A stretch of DNA of 64,000 nt from Lewinellaceae bacterium (GTDB lineage: Bacteria; Bacteroidota; Bacteroidia; Chitinophagales; Saprospiraceae): contig JACJYP010000001.1 in assembly GCA_020636045.1 (NCBI GenBank), positions 248,001-312,000 of the forward strand. Reading direction: 5' to 3'. Of this stretch, positions 46,723 to 57,000 are shown one piece after another. Below the pieces are notes generated by a model. It was not told the DNA's origin and made no database searches. It worked only from the letters and a program-made list of their open reading frames with translations. The stretch's first letter is position 1; each line of letters opens with the position of its first letter. A program made the translations under genes and the position numbers.

Positions 46723-48195
46723 GTGAATCGCGAGTTTATCCTCAACATCCTGCTTCTGGTCTTTATCAACCTGCTGATAAAGCCCTTTTTCATTTTCGGG
46801 ATCGACCTCGCGGTCCAGAACCGGATCGGCACGGATTACGGCCTTTATTTCGCGTTGCTCAACCTGACCTACATTTTTCAGATCCTGAATGATTTCGGGA
46901 TACAGAGCTTCAACAACCGCTACATCGCCCGGTATCCGCAGCTGCTGCCAAAGTATTTTCCCAATCTGCTGGCGATCAAAGGCCTGCTGAGCATTTGTTA
47001 CGTCGTGCTGACCCTGCTGCTGGCCTGGGGCGCACTCGGCTACGGAGATCGGGAATTGCCGTTGCTGCTGATCCTGCTTTTCAATTCCATCCTGACGCAG
47101 CTGATCCTCTTCCTGCGGTCCAACATTTCCGGGCTGGGGTATTACCGCCTCGACAGTTTTCTTTCTTCGCTCGATAAATTGCTGATGCTGGGCACCTGCG
47201 GCGTACTGCTGTGGGCGCCGCCTCCCGGCGTGCCGTTCACCATCGAATCGTTCGCCCTGGCCCAAACGCTGGCACTGCTGATGACCGCCGCGGTCGTGTT
47301 CTGGCTGCTGCGGCAAATGGCCGATTTCTCCATCTGGCCGTCCTGGCTGCGCAACCCGCGGGCCGGCAGGCCCTTGCTGCTGATCCTGCTGCGCAAAAGT
47401 TTTCCCTACGCAGTGGTCATCCTCATGATGTTCACCTATGCGCGGCTCGACGGCGTGCTGCTCGAGCGCCTCCTGCCCGACGGCAAGGTGCATGCGGAGG
47501 TGTATGCCGGCGCGTTCCGCCTGCTCGACGCCTGTAATATGCTGGGGTTTCTGTTTGCTTCGCTGCTGCTGCCGATGTTTGCCCGGCTGCTGAAAAACCC
47601 TGACCACGCGGAATTGCGTTCGCTGGCCTGGCTGAGTTTTCGCCTGCTGTGGGCGGGCAGCGTGACGCTGGCGGCGGCCATATGTTTTGCGCGGGAAGAC
47701 CTGCTGCACCTGATGATGCCTGCCCGGGCTTCTGAATACCGCTGGGAAGTGCTCGGCGTGCTGATCTGGGCGTTCGTACCGGCGGGCATGATCAATATCT
47801 TCGGCACCATGCTCACGGCGCAGGAGCGCCTGCGGGAAATGGGTCGCATATTCCTCGCCGGCATCGCTTTGAACCTCACGCTGAACCTGCTGCTGATCCC
47901 GCGCATGCAGGCGCTGGGTGCGGCCGCAGCGGCCGTCGCTACGCAGGCCTTTGTGGCGTTGGGCATGGTGTGGCTTTGCGAGCGCCACTTCCGGATATGG
48001 ACGGGATGGAAAGATTTTCTGCAGATCCCGGGGTTCGCCCTGTTCGTACTGACCGCCGACTTCTTTGTTTTTCAATACCGGGGCGCCGGCTGGGCCGGGC
48101 ATTTTCTCCTGGCCTTGTCGGCGGGAGCGATCGGCGCTTTTTTGTTCGGCATGGTGCGGTTGCGGCAGGTGCGTGCGTTTTTGGGGGTCAAATAA
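46723..48195 (+). CDS. Polysaccharide/lipid flippase-type membrane protein (MOP superfamily)
   Basis: A 490-residue protein with about 12-14 membrane helices. It begins NREFILNILLLVFINLLIKP with a GTG start and contains VQNRIGTDYGLYFALLNLTY, the typical opening of Wzx/oligosaccharide-flippase proteins (G..YGLY.AL). The late part is LAWLSFRLLWAGSVTLAAAI and FLAGIALNLTLNLLLIPRMQ. It would flip lipid-linked glycans across the inner membrane. It lies 27 bp behind the ABC ATPase gene and ends at a strong bidirectional terminator. Confidence 0.85.
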   Translation: MNREFILNILLLVFINLLIKPFFIFGIDLAVQNRIGTDYGLYFALLNLTYIFQILNDFGIQSFNNRYIARYPQLLPKYFPNLLAIKGLLSICYVVLTLLLAWGALGYGDRELPLLLILLFNSILTQLILFLRSNISGLGYYRLDSFLSSLDKLLMLGTCGVLLWAPPPGVPFTIESFALAQTLALLMTAAVVFWLLRQMADFSIWPSWLRNPRAGRPLLLILLRKSFPYAVVILMMFTYARLDGVLLERLLPDGKVHAEVYAGAFRLLDACNMLGFLFASLLLPMFARLLKNPDHAELRSLAWLSFRLLWAGSVTLAAAICFAREDLLHLMMPARASEYRWEVLGVLIWAFVPAGMINIFGTMLTAQERLREMGRIFLAGIALNLTLNLLLIPRMQALGAAAAAVATQAFVALGMVWLCERHFRIWTGWKDFLQIPGFALFVLTADFFVFQYRGAGWAGHFLLALSAGAIGAFLFGMVRLRQVRAFLGVK

Positions 48196-48196
48196 A

Positions 48197-48240
48197 ATAG
48201 CCGCCGGGCGCACAATGCGCCGGCGGCTATCTGTTTTTAG
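48197..48240. terminator. Bidirectional terminator between the flippase gene and gyrB
   Basis: A 15-bp GC-rich stem (48197-48212 with 48216-48230, one bulged G, 3-nt loop) is followed on the plus strand by CTGTTTTTAG and on the minus strand by TTTATTTG. It serves both convergent genes. Confidence 0.92.
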
Positions 48241-48253
48241 GGGTAAAAATTAC

Positions 48254-50233
48254 TTAAACGTCCACCCGCGCGTACTTGGCATTTGCCTCGATAAACGCAC
48301 GACGCGGCGGCACCTCGTCGCCCATCAGCATGGAGAACATGCGATCCGCTTCGGCAGCATCGTCGATGGTCACCTGCTTGAGGATACGGTCACTGGGGTC
48401 CATAGTCGTTTCCCAGAGTTGTTCGGCGTTCATCTCGCCGAGACCCTTGTAACGCTGCACCTTTACGGAATCGTCGTCTTCACGGCCACCGGAGAATTCC
48501 ATCTGGGCTTCCTTGCGTTGCTTGTCATTCCAGCAGTAGCGCTGGTTTTTGCCCTTCTTCACCAGGTAAAGGGGCGGCTGAGCGATGTATACGTGGCCTT
48601 TTTCAACCAGTTCGCGCATGTACCGGAAGAAAAACGTCAGGATCAGCGTAGTGATGTGGCTGCCGTCGATATCGGCGTCGCACATGATCACGATCTTGTG
48701 GTAGCGCAGTTTTTCGGTCGCGAGCACGCGGTGCCCTTCTTCATTCTCCCCTACCGATACGCCGAGGGCGGTAAAGATGTTCTTGATCTCCTCGTTCTCG
48801 TATATTTTGTGTTCGAGCGCTTTTTCCACATTGAGGATCTTTCCGCGCAGCGGCAGGATCGCCTGGGTGTGGCGGTCGCGGCCCTGTTTGGCGGTACCGC
48901 CTGCCGAATCGCCCTCCACGAGGAATATTTCGCATTCTTCCGGGTTTCGGCTGGCGCAGTCGGCCAGTTTGCCGGGCAGGCCGCCGCCGGTGAGCGCGCC
49001 CTTGCGCTGCACCATTTCGCGGGCCTTGCGGGCGGCGTTGCGGGCAGTGGCGGCGAGCACCACCTTTTCGATGATGCGCTTCGCGTGGTTGGGGTTCTCT
49101 TCGAGGAATATTTTGAGCGCGTCGCCGACGCTGCGGCTCACGATGCCGAGTACTTCAGAGTTGCCGAGTTCGCCTTTCGTCTGGCCCTTGAACTGCGGCT
49201 CGGGCACTTTTACGGAAACGATGGCCGTGAGACCCTCCATAAAGTCCTCGCCGCTGATGTTGAAATTGAGTTTTTTGAAAAACCCGTTGTCGTCGCCGTA
49301 TTTTTTGAATTCACGCGTGAGGGCACGGCGAAAACCGCTGACGTGCGTACCGCCGTCGCGCGTGCTGATGTTGTTGACGAAAGAGATAATGTTCTCCGAA
49401 TAGGACGTGTTGTACATGATCGCCACTTCCACATCCACATTGTCTTCGAGGGTGGTGATGTAGATCGGTTTTTCGATCAGTTTTTGCTTCGCTTCATCGA
49501 GCCAGAGGACGAATTCCTGCAGGCCGCCTTCCGAGTGGAAATGCTCGGTCTTGTATCCGCCGTTCTCTTTTTCGCGTTCGTCGACCAGTTCGAGGTGCAG
49601 GCCCTTGTTCAAAAAGGAAAGTTCGCGCAGGCGGTGGGCCAGGATGTCGAATTTGTATTCGTCCGTCTCGAATATCTCCGGATCGGGCAGAAAGGTCACG
49701 ATGGTGCCCCGGGAATCGGTGGAACCGATCTCCCGCACGTCGTACAGGGGTTTTCCCTGCTTGTATTCCTGTTCGAATTTCTTTCCCTCGCGGTGCACTT
49801 CCGCGCGCAGGTGTATGGAAAGTGCATTCACGCAGGATACCCCAACACCGTGCAGACCGCCGGAAACCTTATAGGTGTTTTTGTCGAACTTGCCACCGGC
49901 GTGCAGCACAGTCATGACCACTTCAAGGGCCGATTTTTTGAGTTTTGGCTGGATACCGGTAGGGATGCCCCGCCCGTTGTCCTTGACGGTGATGCTGTTA
50001 TCAGGATGAATGGTAACGTAGATATGGGTGCAGTGTCCGGCCAGGTGCTCGTCGATCGAGTTGTCCACCACTTCCCATACGAGGTGGTGCAAACCCTTGC
50101 TGTCGGTGCTGCCGATGTACATCCCCGGGCGTTTGCGCACGGCTTCCAGCCCTTCCAGGGCGGTGATGCTGCTCGCGCCATAATCCGCACCGCTGCCGTT
50201 TTGCGACACTGCGAGGTCTTTTTCTTCTTTCAT
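48254..50233 (-). CDS. gyrB: DNA gyrase subunit B
   Basis: A 659-residue GHKL/TOPRIM protein. ATPase: VRKRPGMYIGSTD, VVDNSIDEHLAG, VKDNGRGIPTGI and VSGGLHGVGVSCVNALS. TOPRIM: EIFLVEGDSAGGTAKQGRDR and IVIMCDADIDGSHITTL. C-terminal VQRYKGLGEMNAEQLWETTM. It provides the ATPase of gyrase, which introduces negative supercoils. ParE shares these motifs, but the sequence fits the standard GyrB of Bacteroidota. The gene is preceded by a -7 element at 50309-50302. Confidence 0.94.
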   Translation of the reverse strand: MKEEKDLAVSQNGSGADYGASSITALEGLEAVRKRPGMYIGSTDSKGLHHLVWEVVDNSIDEHLAGHCTHIYVTIHPDNSITVKDNGRGIPTGIQPKLKKSALEVVMTVLHAGGKFDKNTYKVSGGLHGVGVSCVNALSIHLRAEVHREGKKFEQEYKQGKPLYDVREIGSTDSRGTIVTFLPDPEIFETDEYKFDILAHRLRELSFLNKGLHLELVDEREKENGGYKTEHFHSEGGLQEFVLWLDEAKQKLIEKPIYITTLEDNVDVEVAIMYNTSYSENIISFVNNISTRDGGTHVSGFRRALTREFKKYGDDNGFFKKLNFNISGEDFMEGLTAIVSVKVPEPQFKGQTKGELGNSEVLGIVSRSVGDALKIFLEENPNHAKRIIEKVVLAATARNAARKAREMVQRKGALTGGGLPGKLADCASRNPEECEIFLVEGDSAGGTAKQGRDRHTQAILPLRGKILNVEKALEHKIYENEEIKNIFTALGVSVGENEEGHRVLATEKLRYHKIVIMCDADIDGSHITTLILTFFFRYMRELVEKGHVYIAQPPLYLVKKGKNQRYCWNDKQRKEAQMEFSGGREDDDSVKVQRYKGLGEMNAEQLWETTMDPSDRILKQVTIDDAAEADRMFSMLMGDEVPPRRAFIEANAKYARVDV

Positions 50234-50301
50234 TTGTCTGAATTCCTTGCGGGAAGAGAAGTGATTTGTGGTCCCGCATTTTTAGCATTTAGATAAGGCT
50301 G

Positions 50302-50309
50302 CAAAGATA
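50302..50309 (-). promoter_or_regulatory. Bacteroidota -7 element upstream of gyrB
   Basis: Minus strand TATCTTTG (TAnnTTTG), 68 bp upstream of the ATG. A CAAA (TTTG on the minus strand) lies at 50334-50337, 24 bp further upstream. Confidence 0.5.
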
Positions 50310-50545
50310 CGATTTTTATCGCGCTTGAAGAAGCAAAACGCCGCCTTTTTTGCCGTCGCCACAGGGCCTTGCGGCTCCATGTAACTACTTAAAAATCAAC
50401 AGTTTGCAAAACCAATCTCCGATTGTGGAAAAATTTGCACAAAGATGCTGTAAAACCGGGGTCGAAATTTGAAATTTGATCAAAATTCAAGCGGCTTTTT
50501 CCACCGGCAATCCTCCTTCAAGGTTTTCAAAAACACCGTTATCTT

Positions 50546-50971
50546 ATGCGTTATTCAACTCTTTTCAGGTTCGGCTCCTGGGTGTTGGTAGCCACCGCCG
50601 GCATTCATATGCTGAGTTTTATCGGAACGCCCGAACCGGCCAACGAAACCGAACGCCAGTTACTGGATTTGATGGCGAATTACAAAAAGGACATGGGGGC
50701 GGGCGTGATGCGCAGCACAGCAGAAATTGTTACCTTTCTGAGCCTTTGCATGACGTTTTTATGCTTTTTTGCCGGCGTGAGCAACCTGATCGCCGCGAGG
50801 CAGTTTGACGACCGCGTTTTTGCGGGCAGGCTCATCGCATTCAACGTCCTTTTCTGGACCGTTTTACTGATCCCGCTATACTTGCTGACTTTTGTACCGC
50901 CGCAGGTATGTTTTACGCTTGCCTGGCTGGGATTTGTCGGAGCGTACTGGCGTTTTCGCAGCGGCGGCTAG
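50546..50971 (+). CDS. Small integral membrane protein of unknown function
   Basis: A 141-residue protein with four predicted membrane helices (e.g. GSWVLVATAGIHMLSF, VFAGRLIAFNVLFWTVLLIP, VCFTLAWLGFVGAYWRF). A conserved polar segment follows the first helix: PANETERQLLDLMANYKKDM. It resembles small proteins found across Bacteroidota whose function is unknown. It starts 312 bp upstream-divergent from gyrB and ends at a terminator shared with the convergent adhesin. Confidence 0.7.
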   Translation: MRYSTLFRFGSWVLVATAGIHMLSFIGTPEPANETERQLLDLMANYKKDMGAGVMRSTAEIVTFLSLCMTFLCFFAGVSNLIAARQFDDRVFAGRLIAFNVLFWTVLLIPLYLLTFVPPQVCFTLAWLGFVGAYWRFRSGG

Positions 50972-51009
50972 AAAAAAACAGCCCCGGATCGATTGAGCCG
51001 ATCCGGGGC
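50972..51009 (-). terminator. Intrinsic terminator for the giant adhesin gene
   Basis: GCCCCGGATCG at 50981-50991 pairs perfectly with CGATCCGGGGC at 50999-51009. On the minus strand it is followed by TGTTTTTTTC. It closes the minus-strand gene at 51035. Confidence 0.9.
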
Positions 51010-51034
51010 CGGGAATTCAATGATTTTCAGGCTG

Positions 51035-54000
51035 TTAGCGCACGATCGTCACGTCGCCTTCAAAGTAGAGTTCGCGCTCACGGCCGCAGTAACTGACCCG
51101 CGCCCGCAGGTACCAGACGTACACACCGGGGTTTAAATCGTCTGCGCGGAAGCGACCGTTCCAACCTCGTGCAGGATCGGTCGTGCCGAACATCTTGGTG
51201 CCCCAGCGGTCAAAAACTTCGAGTTGATACGTCAGGATTTCAAGATTGGGCTTGAAATAAGGCTTGAATTCGGCGTTTCCGGGCTCCACAGAGGCCGGAG
51301 CGATCACGTTGGGAACGTACACGAACTGTATGCCCGAGCCCGTATCGTCCCAGGTGATCTCCGCGTCGCGATGCACCGTCTCGCAATGATCGCTTACTTC
51401 TACCCATACGGGGCCGATGTCTGTGAAATTGGCGAAGGGGGCCGTCGATCCGTTGGACCACATGAAACTCAGCCCGAAAGCGTTTCCATTGACCTGTACG
51501 GCCAGTTGCACTTCGGGGTCTTCACAGGGCAGGGCCGCATCTAAAAGTGAAATATCGAGGCGCGGATAGGCCGTAACGGTCGCATCCTGTTCGAAAAGGC
51601 ATCCGTTGCTGTCTTCCAGCACGACCGTATAATCGCCTGCAGCCAGGCCTGCAAAATTCAGGCTGTCCTGGAAACTGACGCCGTCGATCGAAAAACGATA
51701 TGGCGCCAGGCCGCCCGCAGGGCTGTCAACGGTGATGCTGCCGGTAGGCGTTGTTTCGCACGAACTTTCCTCCTGAATGGCAAAATTGACTTCAGGGAAA
51801 GCATTTACTGCAACCGTAATGATCGAGTCGCAACCCTGGATATTGTCATACTGAAATTCCTGCGTAGTGCCGGCAGGGATGTCCACTCCATTGAAACTGT
51901 AATTTGTACCGGGACAGGCATCCACGGAGATCAACTCGGCAGATGAAGGCAACTCAATAACCGTGACCGTCACGACCGAATCGCAACCTACGAAATTGTC
52001 CAGCACAAAATTCTGCACAGTTCCCGCTGTAAGGCTGACTCCCTGGTATTGAAAACTTTCTCCCGGACATACGCCGACGTCAAATGCAGACGCAGAAGGC
52101 TGTAATTGAGTCACGGCGATCTGAACGATGGTATCACAACCGATCAGACCGGGCAACACCACCGTCGCCGTATCCCCTGGCGCGTATGATTGTCCGTTGT
52201 ACTGATACATTTCACCGGGGCAAACACCTACCTGCCAGTTGATCACCGGCGGCGGCAACAGCGCCCCCACCGATACCTCGATGATGGAGTCGCAACCGTT
52301 GCTGTTCATGTAGGAAAATATGTACGAAGATCCGGAAGGAATGCCAACACCGTCGACGTACAGGGTGTCGCCTGCACAAACAACGGCATCGACAACCTGA
52401 TACGAGGCAGGCAATGCTTCCACGCTGACCGTCACGGTGGAGTCGCAGCCCCATACATTCTGATAAATAAAGTCCTGGCTATCTCCCGGCGCCAACATGG
52501 TGCCGTCGTAGTCATATAAAGTGCCCGGGCAGGTGCTGACCGAAAGACTGCTGGAAGAAGTGGGCACTTCCGACACCGATACGGTCACGGTGGAATCGCA
52601 GCCGAGGTAGTTCTGGTAAATGAATTCTTTCGTTTCGCCGGGCAGGATCAGGTTGCCGTTGTAATCGTACACCTCGCTCGGGCAAACATTTACCGCCAAT
52701 GTGGAACCAGACGTGGGTATCGGGTCCACCGTCACCACTACCGTCGAGTCGCAGCCGCCGGAGGTCTGGAGCAGGAAATTCTGCGTGGTGCCCGCCGGCA
52801 CGTCGACGCCGTTGTAAACGGCCGAACCGTTGGCGCAGGCCGTTAACTGAACATTCGACAGGAGCGGCGGACAGATGTGCAGCAAAAGCGCGGAGTTGCC
52901 GATCGCTCCACAGCCCACCAGATCTACCGCATTTTCTCCAATGACCACTTCCCAGCCCGAAGGCAGCAAACTGGTGTCGATCGCGACGAGGTAACTGGTA
53001 GAGAGCACGTTATTGAACGAAAAAGTGCCGTTCGCCGCCGATTGTCCCGTACCGACGGGCATGCCGTTTTGCAGCAGGTTGACGGTAATGCCCGATATCA
53101 GGGTATCGCCGGCATCGATCACGCCGTTGCCATTTACGTCGGACCACACCTCGCCATTGATATTTCCGGAGCCGTCGTACAGATCGAGGGTCAGCGGATC
53201 GCTCAGGTTGGTACAGCCGTAGATGTCGGTCAGTTCGGCATAGTACGCGCCGCTCTGGTCGACCACCAGCGTCGGGTCTGTCGCGCCGGGAATAGGGCTG
53301 CCATTGTAGTACCACTGCAAACTCACGAGATCGGGAATGACGGGCAGGCACAACGTATCGGGCCGGCACCGGGAATGGCAGCCACTGGGGACGGCTTCCA
53401 CATGGGGCCCGGGCAATATGACCAGCGGATCGCTTTTTGCTTCGCAACCGAACTCATTGACTACCCGGATAAAATAGGTGCCGGCGTTTCCGGTGATCAG
53501 TTGCGGACCCGGTGCGCCCGTATTCCAGAACAACTGCCAGTTGGGCGGTTGCGGGCCGTTGTATGTCAGTACATTCGGGCTGCCGGCACAGGCGCCGCTG
53601 GCAGAAATGGTAAATCCGGATGGCACAGGGTTGACCGTTACGGTGAATGGCGCCGTTACGGAAGTACACCCTGTCACAAAATCCGTCACCGTGACGGTGA
53701 AAATATGTGTGCCGACCGTAAGCAGGTTGTTGTTTTCATCGGAAAACACGACATCGTTGTTCGTGCCGTTACCGCCCGACCATACGTATCCGTAGGGGCC
53801 GGCGCCCTGCACGGTGAGGTGCACGTCTTCTCCCTCGCAAACGGTCAAGGTGGGGAACGATGTGCCGACAATTTGACCCAGCTCATTCATTAACAAGGCC
53901 TTGATAATTGCATCAGGGGCCGGGGTAATGTCGATCTCCACCGGCGGGGGCGCGAAAGTACAGCCTGATGCGTCGGTGAGGGTAACGGTATAAAGGCCTT

Positions 54001-57000
54001 CCTCGAAAGCGACAAAAGTCTGGGTGGTCGTGAGGCTGTCAGACCACAAATAAGACGCGGCGGGTGTCGGGATCGTCAGGGTAAGGCTGTCGCCTTCGCA
54101 AAGCGGCGGCGGGTTATCGGGTACGATGTTTCCGACCAGCGCATTGGGCGTGATGGTGATGATCTGGGTAAAGGTGGCTTCACAACCATATGCATTGGTG
54201 GAAGTCGTCGTCACGGCGTAGTTACTCGGGGTACTGTAATTGTGATAGACCGTGCTGCCTGTGGCATCGTTGGCGCCGCCGGATGCCATGTCACCGAAGT
54301 TCCAGGCAATCTCGGTCATGTCGGGTGTGGTGATGGCGTTGAACTCCAGCGCATTGCCCGCGCATTGCACAAGCGGAGGGGAAAACATAGCCGGCTCCAC
54401 ATGAGGGATCGTCAGGGTCTGCACTTCGGTGGCCGTACAGCCGTTGTCTGCCGTGACGATCAGCGTAACATCGACAGTCCCGGGCGAAGCATACACATGT
54501 GAAGGGTTTCGTATACTGGAAATGTTGCTGCCGCCGCTGGGCGGATCGCCGAAATTCCAGTTCCAGTCGGCAATACTGGTACCCGGCAGCATGGTGCTCA
54601 CATCCTGAAAGTCCGTTGCAAATCCCGCGCAATCGGTTTGTGCGGAAAATTGTGCCACGGCTGTTACTTTGACGGAGTCGACCACGTAACATACACTGCC
54701 GTCCTGCAATGTTGCCCGCAGGATAGAGAGGTAAATGCCGGCATTGGGAAATGTAAAGCCGACATCATCCATATCATTGATCGTTCCAAGCGTGCTTCCT
54801 CCTGAAATACGGAATATCCAGTCTGCGCTGCCGGGCAGGTATAGCGGCCCTCCAATGACCTGAAAATCAAACGAGTCACATACTGCTGTGGCCGCAGTTC
54901 CGATATCAACAGCACCGGATGGACAGATCGGTCCGCCCACACCGGGGATGCCTGGGCCACCGCCGCCACCGCCGCAAAAATTGTACAGGACGATATTTCC
55001 GGCACTTGCCGTGCAACCGAACGAGTTGGTGGCCTGCACCGTATACGAACCGTATTGGTTGGTTGTAAAGGTCGGAGCATTCACGCCCTGTGGCGCGCCG
55101 TCGCGGAACCATTCATAGGTAAAATCGCCGTCGGCCGTGGTGAGGGTGGTGAGCGTAACAGAAACGCTGTTGTTGCAAAATCCCGTGGGATCGGCGGTGG
55201 TGATGCTGATGTTCGGCTGCGGATTTTTTTCGATGGTGAATTCCGCCACTCCGGGGCATCCGTTCGGGTCTTCCACACGCACGGCGTAGCTGCCATGCTC
55301 CAGATTGACTGTCGCTGTCGTGGCGATCTCGTTGCCCGTTGCGTCGCGCCAGGAATAGGCGCTGAAAGGGGTGCCGGTCTGCACCAGTGCAGTCACCGCC
55401 GGACACAGGTTCGCCGGATGCTGTACCATCGGGTCGGGAGGTGCGATCACAGTGACGGGAAATATGTCCGTTTGTCCGCACACATTTACCGTAACGACGT
55501 GTCCGCCCGCTTCCGTCCAGAAAATCTCCGCATTGCTGGTGCCTTGTCCGGAAGCAAGCGCTCCGGCAGTAGGCGGCGTGATACTCCACTGAATATCAGT
55601 GCCTTCCAAAGGCAAGATCGCATAACTTTCCGTAGCGTTTTCGCAAACGATACCGGGGCCGTTGACGGTCACAGCACTGATACTTTGTACGTCGAGCCGA
55701 ATGGTATCGGAACTGCAATTGAGTCCGTCGGTCGACAATTGTTCTGCAGCGATCCAGCGCGGGTCGGCGCTGCCCCAGGTGACATTAACCCGGGAACCGA
55801 ACGTTACCACCGGCGCAGCGGCGCCATTTTGTACAGTCCAGCGCACTTTCCCGGCCGGGGCAATTCCAGCAGCTTCATAATTGTAAGTGGTGCCGGGACA
55901 AATATTGTTTTGCCCCAGAATACCGGTGGGTTTTGCAGGTTGTGGCGCCACCCGGATCGCCCAGTCGGTATTGTCAGTGCAGCTGAGGGTCGGGTCGGCC
56001 GGAGTGGCCAGCAGGCGGTAAACGCCGGGTCCGTTCGCGAAGGGCGCCGATACGGACGCCGATGCTGCCGGTGCTGTCCATACTATAGAGCCATCGGGGG
56101 CAAAAAGCGTCCAGTTGCAGCTGATCGGCGAGCCATTCGACGTCAGGCTGGTGTTAAAATCTCCGTTGGCGTTTTCACAGATCTCTACCGGCCCGCTGAT
56201 GTAATACGAGGAGAGCACGCGCACTTCCAGCGAGTCTTCCCCGCCGCAACCGAGGTAGCAATTGTCGTATTTAACAGACACCCAATAGGAAGTGGACGGG
56301 TTGGAAAAACTAGTCCATTCCACCCTGATCCGGTTGGTGCCCTGCCCTTCCGCGATCACGCCGCCGCCCGAAAGCGACCACACGAAGCCGGTACCGCCGT
56401 ACGCATCTATGGAATACACTTCCACCGCAGCGGGGCACACCTGATCCTCACCGACGATCTCCGCATTATCAGAGATAATAGGTACGTGAATACTCGTCGG
56501 CTCGGGACACAAATTGCCCGAACATGCATCCGCACTCAGGGTGATGATGCCTTCCGGGCCGTCGCTCCACATGATAGAGATGCTGTCAGATGTGGTCGTG
56601 CCGCCACCGACCACGGTGCCGTTGGTACTGACGGTCCAGTTGTAGGGCGGGCAGGCATTCGACGAGGTGTAAGTGACGGTCTCGCCGGGGCAAATGGTGC
56701 CCACACAATCGAGCAACGGGGCATCGCCGTCGAGCACAGTGACGTACTTGACGATCGTATCGGCACAGAGGCATTCGCTTCGCGCGATGAGCTGCACTAA
56801 ATAGGTGCCGGGCGTGAGGTAGGTATGTTCGGCGTCGGTCAGGAACGACCCGGAAAGGTCGTCTGTGAACAGCCATTCGTAGCTGTCGGCGCCGCTGCTC
56901 AGGTTTTCAAAATAAACGGTCTGCCCTTTACACACCTGTATGGTATCGTTTACCGGCGCAGGGTCGGCGCTGAAATCGGCTTCCGGTTCGTCGACGATCG

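Noticed and set aside
46219..48213. A 664-codon Gln/Arg-rich frame antisense to the ABC ATPase and flippase genes
   Set aside because: The composition is typical of reverse complements of membrane protein codons; both sense genes are clear.
48065..50296. A 743-codon frame antisense to gyrB
   Set aside because: gyrB is certain from ATPase and TOPRIM motifs, and the opposite frame has no supported features.
55055..56800. Several long plus-strand frames within the giant adhesin gene
   Set aside because: They cross domain repeats of the adhesin and have no own start, signal or motif.
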